From Fusarium oxysporum f. sp. lycopersici 4287 (Eukaryota > Ascomycota > Sordariomycetes > Hypocreales > Nectriaceae): DNA of 64,000 bases. The stretch spans positions 3,445,993 through 3,509,992 of the forward strand of contig NC_030988.1 in assembly GCF_000149955.1 (NCBI RefSeq), read 5' to 3'. The position numbers and the translations under genes are program-made. Below the pieces are notes generated by a model. It made no database searches, was not told the DNA's origin, and saw nothing but the letters and a program-made list of their open reading frames with translations. Below, in pieces: positions 44,405-53,758 of the stretch (its first letter is position 1; the number at the start of each line of letters is the position of its first letter).

Positions 44405-47400
44405 ATGTCGACAGGTTTTGAAGCGCTCGGCGCGGCAAGCGCTGTTCTGCAAGTAATTTCGTTCGCACGAGACTTAATAGTCACCTGTAAAGGTATCTAC
44501 GATGGAAAGCTGACGTCTGAAGAAAATCTCGAACGCCACGCCCAGCAAATGTCGGATGCCGTTGATCGAGTCCAGATTCGTTGCGAAGTGATGGCAAAGC
44601 TGCACCCACAGGTCAACAACAACGAGCTTCAAGCCATTGCCAAAGCTTGCAAGGAATCTGCGCAAGAGCTGAAAAAGGAGGCTCGATTCGTGACTGGTTT
44701 ATGCGACAAACGTAATCTACTGCATGCTATTCATGCTACGCTGAGAGGAGCCAGGCATCGGAAGAAGATTGAGCTTCTGGAACTCTCGCTGTCGAGGTAT
44801 ACGCAGGAAATGGAAACCGAGATAATGTCGCATTTATGGTGAGTCTCCGTCAGTGATAGCTGTCCTCGAGTTAATCAATGATTATTATAGTTCGCGGAGC
44901 TATGCAATCACATTACAGCAAGAAGAAGGGTTTCACCACCTTGCAGCCGATACTCAACGCCTCGTGAGACAACTCGCACGTGGTCACACTAGACTTGAAG
45001 ATCTCATCAAAGAGGGCAGTACTCAGATGCGGGATACATTGGCCCATGAAGCGGCTAAAATTGAGCAATCCGTCAACCTACACACGACAACCCAAGCCCT
45101 CGCATTCAGTACTGCTGCAGAATCAAGGAAAGCATGCGATATCTTTTTGCGAAGCCTCAAGACCTCCAACATGAATCAGCGATATAACGATGTTCTGGAC
45201 TCGAGGGAGGCGACATTCAAGCGGATATTCTCGTCTTATGAACCTATGGAAACTACCGACAACGAGTCTGAAATGTCTGGATCATCTGACACAGCGAGAT
45301 ACCCCACCTGGATGAGTGACAGGGACGAGGTTCATGGGTCTTGGGCTTCTTTCACTGAATGGTTGCAATCAGACGGTAAACTATTTTACATTCAAGGCAA
45401 GCCAGGATCTGGAAAAAGCACCCTTATCAAATTTATTCTGGATCATGAAAGAACCAAAGAGCTGCTCCAACGTTGGAGTTCAGATGTCATGATCGTGCAT
45501 CATTTTATCTGGAAAATTGGATCCCATGAACAGAACAGCATCAAAGGTCTCTTATGCTCATTGCTGTACCAAAAGCTGCGAAACAAACGGGATTTGATCC
45601 AGCATACACTATGCCGCTTCACACATCTTTCCTCACACACCGAGTATAGTGACTGGTCTATCAAAGATTTGGATGCTGTTTTGCAATATGTCTCCAACAA
45701 GAATGTTAGACATCTGTGCATTTTCATCGATGGCCTCGATGAAATTCGAAATGAAGACGGCTATCGCAAGCTAATTCAGTCGATTGAGGGTATCTTGAAT
45801 CTTCCCAATGTCAAGTTATGTATTGCTACCCGACCAGAGGTCCAGATCATGAGGTGGCTTGAGGTCATGAACCCACCTGGAATCCTACTTGAAGACCTAA
45901 CGAGACCTGACATGCGCATCTTTGTACGCGAAAAGCTCAAACCTTTGCTTTCAGGTCAATGCATTTCATTCAGCACTTACGAAAAGCTAACAGAACGGCT
46001 CGTTGACAAAGCCCAAGGGGTGTTTTTGTGGCTCCAAATCGCAACTCGAAGTCTCATTGAAGGGATCGAGAATGATGATTCAGATGATCTTCTCTTTGCT
46101 CGTCTGGATCAACTTCCTGCAGATCTTGAGAGGCTATATATCGATATGTGGCGAAGGCTAAACGAGAATAACTCCGTGTATCGAGAAACAGCTGCAAGAT
46201 ATTTCCGCTACGCTCTCCAGCAGACGACGGTTTTCACGATGTACTACTGGAACAATTATCGTTGTGACGGCAGCTTAACGGATTTGCCCACATTATTTCA
46301 AGTCGCATGTGCTGAAAACATCGAAACACAACAAACTATTCTCAGAAGCTCAGACAGGATGGGCCTTGCGCGAATTCGACAGTTATGCGATGAGACAAAA
46401 CGCTCTATACTCACACGTTGCGCAGGGCTCTTACAGATTGAGCCACAATCAGTCCAGCCCTTTACCACGGATGATTTCACATCCGAAGATGTACGCAACA
46501 CCGTCGATCCGGCATTGAGCCGCATATCATTTATCCATCGCACGGCCCACGACTTCTTGAGAGACACGGAAGCTGGCCGAAGTATCCTAGGATGGGGGTC
46601 CCTGTCCGAAACAGTCATGCATACCCGCCTTTTTAACGGTTTACTCTGTCTTCTTGTTACCTGTAACACCCATTGGGGGATTATAACAAAAGCCGACAGC
46701 ATCTTCGACAAGATCATCAAATTATCAGAACTCGAAGGAAGTAGGGGACTAGAAGTCGCTATTAACATGCTTGATATCATGAAGCCCCTTTACGACAAGC
46801 AGCTGATCCGATCCAATGAGTATCCGTGGGATCCTCAAGTTCCATTCTTGAGTAACTTGATAGGGTATTCTCAATTCGATGAATTCGTTATATCGAGCCT
46901 CACAAGGGAAGCTTCAACTCGCTTGGCTACCGATATCTTGCGCAATGGGTGGATCCCCGATCAACCCATTGGAGATAGGGTGCCATCAACGAGACTTGTC
47001 AACGCATTGCTTTCATTAGGTGCTGACCCACACGATTATGGCGTTAACCATAGTATCCATTGTTATGAGACCCCCTTCGCGAGAAAAGGAACAGCTCTCA
47101 CCAATCTCCTTCTGGCATTTCTCTCTTGTAGAGCATATTGTCCTGTTCAAAGCGGCAGTGACGATGATTCTACTAAGAATGGCTGGGAATCGCACAACGA
47201 GCGCCTTTGTGAGATTATAAAAGTGGGAACAAGTATGGCAAAGGTTTGCCAGGACTTGAATGCGACAGTTCTACTGGTTGGGGGCTTCCAGCAAGATGAG
47301 ATGGGAATACCTTCCTCAGTGTCGAATCTAGAGAAACCTATCATGGGTTTCGGCAACATTTGCGTTCTATATGAGGTAAACCTGCAGTTTCTACTGTTGT

Positions 47401-47939
47401 ACCTCTTATCCGGGCCTACCAGCGGCCTCGCCCAGACAATCTTGAGAGGCCCGGATGCTCAGGAGCTCTATTCAAGACTTCAAAATCCGTCAGCAAAAAT
47501 ACGCTTCATTTTGACCATGGAAACAGCATCGGGATTGTTGCGTGAAAGAGTGAGGACTCTAAAATGTCACCGAATTCCATCACGGTCGCCTGACTTTGCG
47601 CCAAGGATTGCGCAATACTATCGTGAAGCTGGCATAACAGGCATTCCTAAGAAAGACCGGGTATTGAGCAACAGTGAGACCGATCTTGAGATTGTTACTA
47701 AACTTATCAAACACCCAGATGCGGAAGAAATTGAGTATGAGACTGCGGTCCTTGCTTTAATTGATGAACAACTGGGATTCTGTACCTTGGAACAAGCTGG
47801 CATCTCTCCTCCCATCCGATTTTTTGAATCATTATGCGACACCCATCGGCGTCTTTTTCCTGTGACATTCCGAAGGCTCGAGCTCTGCGCCTCTAATGTG
47901 GATGATAGCGAGGGATCAGCTTATGAGAGCACGAGCTGA
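44405..47939 (+). CDS. NACHT-domain NLR-like (STAND) protein, two exons, 1160 aa
   Basis: Exon 1 (44405-44838) joins exon 2 (44891-47939) across a 52-bp intron (GTGAGT..TATAG). The frame is exactly 1161 codons. Residues 1-145 form an all-helical N-terminal domain (MSTGFEALGAASAVLQVISF) like those preceding fungal NACHT modules (SesA/HeLo-like, not certain). The NACHT NTPase has Walker A GKPGSGKST near residue 314, Walker B LCIFIDGLDEI near 420, and LCIATRPEVQIMRWLE. A winged-helix-like part with SRISFIHRTAHDFL follows. No ankyrin, WD40 or TPR repeats are visible in the C-terminal 500 residues, which is unusual. Such proteins act in non-self recognition and programmed cell death; the ligand is unknown. 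Confidence 0.9.
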
Positions 47940-48190
47940 GTTAGGGCGCCTCCAAAAAAAACGATCAAGCTACTGAACATCATGAAGGCGGCGCAAAGCT
48001 AAGTGGGCCACTATCACGATGCAAAATGCTAAGATGCTACCTCTCGCATGTACGGATGGACAGCCAAGATCAAATGAGCACTTGATTTTCTTTCTAAAGG
48101 AGCGGCAAGAGTCGGTCTCTTGTACTCATGTTCAGTCTGCCGATCGTCTAGGCAACAGGATGCCGCCTGCTACACCCCTTTTATCCGGCT

Positions 48191-48207
48191 CACTTTCGGT
48201 GAAAGTG
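48191..48207. promoter_or_regulatory. Perfect 7+3+7 bp dyad upstream of array B
   Basis: CACTTTCGGTGAAAGTG is a perfect inverted repeat 68 bp before the first palindrome of array B, the same spacing as between palindromes 1 and 2. Its core differs, so it may be a diverged fourth member or a separate site. Confidence 0.5.
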
Positions 48208-48258
48208 GAAATTCGCGGTCTTTCATTGGCTCACACCCCTAATCAAGCATGTAGAGCA

Positions 48259-48387
48259 GAAATGCGCCGCATTTCCACTTCTGCACCAATCAGAATCTCC
48301 ATTTTCTTACCCCGAATTTCCCCTCTGGAAATGCGCCGCATTTCCATTTAGGCCTGTAAACCGAGAACGCGAAATGCGCCGCGTTTC
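48259..48387. promoter_or_regulatory. Array B of three 17-19 bp palindromes
   Basis: GAAATGCGCCGCATTTC (48259), GGAAATGCGCCGCATTTCC (48327) and GAAATGCGCCGCGTTTC (48371) start 68 and 44 bp apart. The first two are perfect dyads and the third has one mismatch. Compared with array A, the outer C:G pair became T:A on both arms, keeping the symmetry. The array ends 183 bp before the start codon of the OrsD/DUF3505-type gene. Confidence 0.8.
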
Positions 48388-48569
48388 TTCCACGAACGCC
48401 CGTGCCAACCATGCAGACGACGGCGCTCTTAAACTTTACAGCATGTAGTAATTTCGGTTGCGTCGATTAGGAGGAAGGAAGCAGCAATCAAGCTCTCTCT
48501 TTATTCTTGGCTAAATGTGGCTCCCTAGAGGATATCTGATACTCTTGCTGCCTTCTCAACTTTATCAAT

Positions 48570-51113
48570 ATGACAGGTCTCGCGACGTACACTGATGCTA
48601 TTGTCACATTGCGGCCGAGTCAGCTCCAAAAGCTCGAGAGTCTCGGCTTGTACTACAATTCGCCAGAGCCAGCAATAATTTGCGTCGAATGCGGCTTCGC
48701 CATTAACCCTGCACGCGCGCCGCGTCACCCAGGCGACAAGCATCATATAACTAAGTCTGCCCGCCGTGGTTTGAAGCCACTAATCTATTCTCTCAATCTT
48801 CCAAACCCAGAGACACTTCCACTGCGATCAAACGGCTCGCCGCCACACCCATACCTTACGGTATATAAGGGTTCGGCCTGTAAACATTGTGGTCTTCGCT
48901 CTATCAGCGAAAAAGTCTTACTAGCCCATGTCAAATCAAAGCACAGCAAAGACACCAAGCTCGCAGCTCGACAACAGACGCGACACTGGCTGAGTGATCA
49001 CATCCAGCAAGGCTTGTCATTTCAGAGCTGGTCGGCGAACGATATCCGAAGGTCATGGATTATCACCGACAATAACCCTAGCCGTGGCTCTCTACCTTGT
49101 AGTACTCTCTTACAAGCTTGTCCAGACGCCGTTAAGCTGCTGGCCCAAAAGCTCTTTGCTGATGAGTGTGCAAGATTAGGGGGTGTAGAAGGAGGCCGTA
49201 CGAGACGATATGACAGCGCAGCACCGGTATCTATCGCCTTACAGACGAATTGGATGCGGCGTACTGGCTGGGAAACGATGTTCCAAGATACACGTCGTAA
49301 TATCCTTGTTGCGCTTACGGAGTTACCTAATTGTAGGACCAACCAGCCTATGCCCCTGGGTATCCAGGGAGAAGAAGTAATCTATAGCCTAGCGCGAGAC
49401 GAACGAAAATTGGCATCGATGATGGTAGCGCTTGATCGCCTCCTCGACCAATGCGGCGAGACCGTTCGGAGGACCGATGTATGCCTGAGGAGATGGCTTC
49501 GTTCCAGGTTCCCAGACCGCCCCTACAAAGCGCCCTTCGAGCTGGTGGCAAAGCCGTCTTCTGAGAAGGTCTACCGGAAGGAACTAAAGCGCTTTATCTG
49601 CTTCTGGCTTCGACTGTCCCGACTATTACCGACAACTATGCGGGCAATTACAGGGCGAGGGTTGAACAGACATCAGTTTAGAGCTCTTCGTGAGCTCTGG
49701 GTGGATGGTGTCCGGCAGTCTGAGGAGCCTGCTGATATGGACCGTACAGATAACCAGGATGGAGGGCAGAGTATGAATGATCATGAGAGTGGAGATGATG
49801 GGGGTGAAGAAGAGGAGAATGATGATGATGATTATGGTGATGAAGAGGATGAAGGCGAGGACGAAAGTGAATGTGAGGAGAGTGATGGACACGATACATC
49901 GGAATATGACAGCCAGAGTAGTGTGGCTATAGAAGCAGATGATCTCTCTGACGCCGAGTCGACTTCCGCTTGGTCTTTGGACAACCAGGAGCAACTCTCC
50001 CAAGACCCCGCGGCCGACGTCTTACTGCGCTTTTGTTACTTTGCTATCGCCGAGGACTTTGAAGGTGGGCTCGCGAGCTCGACGATGCTAGTGTACTTCA
50101 GTGCTGTACGCGGGCTGTCAACCCCTAACGGCAACGAATACCTCCATCCTCACCGGTTCACCCCTGTCCTAGCGAGACTTATATACTGTTCTCGGTTGGT
50201 CTTTCTCGAAGCCGTGCTGCCTCATTTCTCACGTATCTACGGTGGTATTGCACGCCCACCGCGTCACGGGCTGCTGCGAAGGCTCAATGCGGCCCGGCGC
50301 GAGTACATGTGTGATGGCACGTTATCGCCCATGGGCGAATTCTTGAGTCTCTTGTCTTACGGCAACGCTCTTCGACGGTCTCAAGGGTCCAATTTCCGAT
50401 TCCATTGGAGCGATGACGGCGAGGTACTGTCCTGGAATGGCAACCAACGACTTTCGATGGTGGACTTTCGTGGCCTGGCTTGTAAAGTGCTGCGCTCAGT
50501 CACAGCATCGTGTTCCCGTTTGATGTATGATTGGGAGCCTACTCACCTCGATTTGTCGCTGATTCGAGATAATCTATCAACGACAACACCGGGCTACTCC
50601 TTCGTATCCGATCCCGTCAATCAGCTAACAGATGCCTACCCCGAGTTACTACTGAGAGCATGCATATCCCCGGTCGACGGTCTGCTCCAAGAACAGGGTC
50701 AAAACCAGAGTACCTGGGATGCCAAAGCCGCTCGCGCATATTTGGAAGCCCACGATGATCACTTGAAGGGACTAATGGTGCTTTGTAACTTTGACGGCGG
50801 CCAGTGCGCACGGATTACGGAGCTGTTGACGCTTGAGTGTTTCAATACTGCTTCAAGAGAGCGAGGTATTGGCTTATGGGATGGAAAGATGTGCTCCATC
50901 ATTAGACACCACAAGGCTCGACTAGCAACCAACAACGAGTTTTACGTCGTACGCTTCTTCTCCAAACCTGTCTCCCGGCTCATATTCCAGTACCTCGTCT
51001 ACATACGGCCAGTCGCCATAACAATCTTGCTTAAATGTTTTGATATTGAGCATACCAACGCGCTTCTCTTCTCGCCGCTCTCTCAAGTAGGGCAAAAATC
51101 AACAACACCCTAG
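48570..51113 (+). CDS. OrsD/DUF3505-type zinc-finger protein, C-terminally truncated, 847 aa
   Basis: The start ATG at 48570 is followed by two C2H2-like units: ICVECGFAINPARAPRHPGD and ACKHCGLRSISEKVLLAHVK. TLPLRSNGSPPHPYLTVYKG between them is typical of OrsD/DUF3505 proteins. Residues about 395-450 form a very acidic stretch. Near residue 745, CARITELLTLECFN, then IIRHHKARLATNNEFYVVRF and YLVYIRP appear. In large fungal relatives (as I recall the family) this region precedes a RecQ-type helicase, and its R..E-L-L..L pattern resembles box I of tyrosine recombinases. The frame ends abruptly in LLFSPLSQVGQKSTTP at a small inverted repeat, so no helicase is encoded. It is likely a mobile-element protein. 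Confidence 0.7.
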   Translation: MTGLATYTDAIVTLRPSQLQKLESLGLYYNSPEPAIICVECGFAINPARAPRHPGDKHHITKSARRGLKPLIYSLNLPNPETLPLRSNGSPPHPYLTVYKGSACKHCGLRSISEKVLLAHVKSKHSKDTKLAARQQTRHWLSDHIQQGLSFQSWSANDIRRSWIITDNNPSRGSLPCSTLLQACPDAVKLLAQKLFADECARLGGVEGGRTRRYDSAAPVSIALQTNWMRRTGWETMFQDTRRNILVALTELPNCRTNQPMPLGIQGEEVIYSLARDERKLASMMVALDRLLDQCGETVRRTDVCLRRWLRSRFPDRPYKAPFELVAKPSSEKVYRKELKRFICFWLRLSRLLPTTMRAITGRGLNRHQFRALRELWVDGVRQSEEPADMDRTDNQDGGQSMNDHESGDDGGEEEENDDDDYGDEEDEGEDESECEESDGHDTSEYDSQSSVAIEADDLSDAESTSAWSLDNQEQLSQDPAADVLLRFCYFAIAEDFEGGLASSTMLVYFSAVRGLSTPNGNEYLHPHRFTPVLARLIYCSRLVFLEAVLPHFSRIYGGIARPPRHGLLRRLNAARREYMCDGTLSPMGEFLSLLSYGNALRRSQGSNFRFHWSDDGEVLSWNGNQRLSMVDFRGLACKVLRSVTASCSRLMYDWEPTHLDLSLIRDNLSTTTPGYSFVSDPVNQLTDAYPELLLRACISPVDGLLQEQGQNQSTWDAKAARAYLEAHDDHLKGLMVLCNFDGGQCARITELLTLECFNTASRERGIGLWDGKMCSIIRHHKARLATNNEFYVVRFFSKPVSRLIFQYLVYIRPVAITILLKCFDIEHTNALLFSPLSQVGQKSTTP

Positions 51114-51212
51114 TAACCAATGACCAAATCAACTCTACTAGAGTTGATTTTACTGACCCACTTTAAACCTTGTAGGGTTGATTATTGCCAGGGTGTAGAG
51201 TTGATTTAACAT
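51095..51212. repeat. Small inverted-repeat insertion truncating the OrsD-type gene
   Basis: AAATCAACAACACCCTAG at the left is paired with CAGGGTGTAGAGTTGATTT at the right. Between them lies a perfect 11+1+11 palindrome, AATCAACTCTA and its complement. Four copies of TAGAGTTGATT-like sequence occur in 120 bp. The stop codon of the upstream gene falls inside the left arm. Confidence 0.5.
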
Positions 51213-51261
51213 TATTCTGTATATGGAAATAGTAGTGCTGATCAGAACAGGGGCTCACCCC

Positions 51262-51277
51262 GGAACGCGACGCGTCC
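51262..51277. promoter_or_regulatory. Single palindrome of the array A/B type (site C)
   Basis: GGAACGCGACGCGTCC is a near-perfect dyad with one bulged base, matching the third palindrome of array A in its core (ACGCGACGCGT). It lies 110-130 bp upstream of another OrsD/DUF3505-like start. Confidence 0.5.
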
Positions 51278-51387
51278 TCTCGCGTAAAGTGTTATGGAGC
51301 TATACTGTTTGAAAGTTTCATCGTCGATTGAAGCACAATCGTTATTCAGATCTTACTATTAGTGATCAAGTCACTATGACAATCACT

Positions 51388-51546
51388 ATGACGGCTTCGC
51401 AATTGCAGCCTGAACCGTCCAGTACAATTCATCCCTACGTTCTTCTCCCTACATATCGCCTACTCGTGTATCAGATTTGTGGGTTCGTGTCGCACTGGAT
51501 GTGCTTAAAGTGGATTGAAGGTCGGGTCATTCATAATGAGCAGCAG
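51388..51546 (+). pseudogene. OrsD/DUF3505-like N-terminus, cut by a frameshift and the gap
   Basis: The frame MTASQLQPEPSSTIHPYVLL, then PTYRLLVYQICGFVS matches the opening of OrsD-type proteins (L-L-x-x-Y-x-L-L-V-C-x-x-C). The first finger cysteine is tyrosine here (TGT to TAT), and the sequence after FVS no longer follows the family. The N run begins 26 bp after the frame ends, so more may be hidden there. Confidence 0.45.
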
Positions 51547-51571
51547 TAGTGAGTTGATTGGTTCTATCTTC

Positions 51572-52092
51572 NNNNNNNNNNNNNNNNNNNNNNNNNNNNN
51601 NNNNNNNNNNNNNNNNNNNNNNNNNNNNNNNNNNNNNNNNNNNNNNNNNNNNNNNNNNNNNNNNNNNNNNNNNNNNNNNNNNNNNNNNNNNNNNNNNNNN
51701 NNNNNNNNNNNNNNNNNNNNNNNNNNNNNNNNNNNNNNNNNNNNNNNNNNNNNNNNNNNNNNNNNNNNNNNNNNNNNNNNNNNNNNNNNNNNNNNNNNNN
51801 NNNNNNNNNNNNNNNNNNNNNNNNNNNNNNNNNNNNNNNNNNNNNNNNNNNNNNNNNNNNNNNNNNNNNNNNNNNNNNNNNNNNNNNNNNNNNNNNNNNN
51901 NNNNNNNNNNNNNNNNNNNNNNNNNNNNNNNNNNNNNNNNNNNNNNNNNNNNNNNNNNNNNNNNNNNNNNNNNNNNNNNNNNNNNNNNNNNNNNNNNNNN
52001 NNNNNNNNNNNNNNNNNNNNNNNNNNNNNNNNNNNNNNNNNNNNNNNNNNNNNNNNNNNNNNNNNNNNNNNNNNNNNNNNNNNNNNNNNNNN
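51572..52092. other. Assembly gap (521 N)
   Basis: A run of N lies between the OrsD-like fragment and the disrupted regulator gene. Reading frames through it are meaningless. Confidence 0.99.
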
Positions 52093-53758
52093 GTATTCTA
52101 TCCCACAGGTTTTACTTTAAATCACCCAGCTTGATTACTAAGGGCTGTTGTTCCTGAGGATCATTGAGACCATGCCCGGCCTGCGACATACAGCTACAGT
52201 ATAATTTATTGATCCATGGTTAATATAACATCTAACCTCTCATAATGGTGGTCGATTGCTTTATCCACCCATGCAAACTCTCGAACTAACATCAGCAAAC
52301 CATTCAAGTCTGTGAGTTCCAATTCGTAGCACAACATCTTAAACAGATCGACTATCGCCTTCTCTGGTCCTACGTCCGAGGCGACAAGGATAACACTAAC
52401 ACACCATAGTAGCAACCGTCTAGCTGTGCTTCTCTCTGCCAGAACTCAATTTTGTGACATAATTGCTGTAGAAGTTGTCTTCTGACAGTAGCCGACCTTG
52501 GAAGTGGGAAGGTAACATGCGTTGCATACAGGAACAATGCAAGCCGGCAAGTCAGATAGATCTCTCGCGACAACTCGATTGCCCCGGGTCCTTGGTCAGA
52601 AAGTTGCAGAATTTTCTCCACAGCGGAGCTAGTGTCGGGTGAAGAGAACAAGTTGTGGTGAACATAGTTTCGACAATCACCGAGAAGGTCAAGGACCTCT
52701 GGACTAAATGACTCCATCGTGTAGTATTGTAGCACACATGATAGCTGTCCGATCTGTGAAAACGTTGCCACAATTCCTCGATGCACAGGGGGGTTTATAT
52801 CAAGTAGTTCTTCGAAACCAGATCCGGCACTTTCCAGAGCAAAATGTGAGGCATAAGGTCTAAACAGAATCAGAGGAGAATCTAAGACCATTCTCTTCCC
52901 ATGGATATCCAGGCAGGGATATATTGGCCTCTGCAGCGTGTTTACCGCACCCATGATGTCAGATAATGAAAGAAGCCAAGCAAGCGCATGATCTTGAAGA
53001 GCTTCCACTCCACCATGTCGAGCAAGTAGATCTTGTATAATTGTCCAGTGAACCGGGTGGTAATCTCGACTACCATAAATATCCAGGGCGTGGAGGTAGG
53101 TAAATGGAGGGTTGAAAGGACTGGGGTCGCGATATATCCGTGCATCGGTTGTTTCGTTAACCGCCAAGTGGAGGATACACATGATAATACTATCGAGAGG
53201 TTTTGCTCCAGTGAATGCTTCAACTTCATTCCGCAGGGATTTCAGAGTCAACCCTTTCAAAATGAGTTGCTCTTTTGATCCAGCTTGGTAGGTCGGACCG
53301 CCATAGGTTACGTTGAGGACGTCTTGATGGTAGGAAGCTGCCCATAGAACCGCGTACAGGCGTACTTTGTTGTCACATGGGAATACCCAGGATTGATAGC
53401 ATTTGGACGCATAGGTCAAGGGGCGGAAGTTTGGCCAGATAGAAGTGCATGCAAAATGCAGAATCTCCTGGACTTTCAATTGAGAGGTAGTCTCGTCCAA
53501 TGGAACCATTGGATCGAAAGCCCCTGCCCCTACATCCCATGCTTGCAAAGGGACAATTTGGCCTGGCGAAGCTGAGGGTTTCCCGCAGACAGAACACAAA
53601 AGGCCTTGTCCTGTGTCAGGGGTCGCATACCCCTTTGGCCTAATAGGCTGATACCGTGTATCGCCCGAGACTTCTAGGGTTGGCGATGTAGGAAGTGAGG
53701 CTTTGTCGCTGCAGGCACATATATCCCTCCTCTGCCTAAGGAGAAGTTCTCGCTCCAT

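Noticed and set aside
49626..50003. Minus-strand frames rich in His and Ile/Leu opposite the OrsD-type gene
   Set aside because: They are the complement of the Asp/Glu-rich stretch (GAT/GAG codons) and not genes.
51515..52157. Two roughly 200-codon frames across the N run
   Set aside because: They consist almost entirely of unknown bases.
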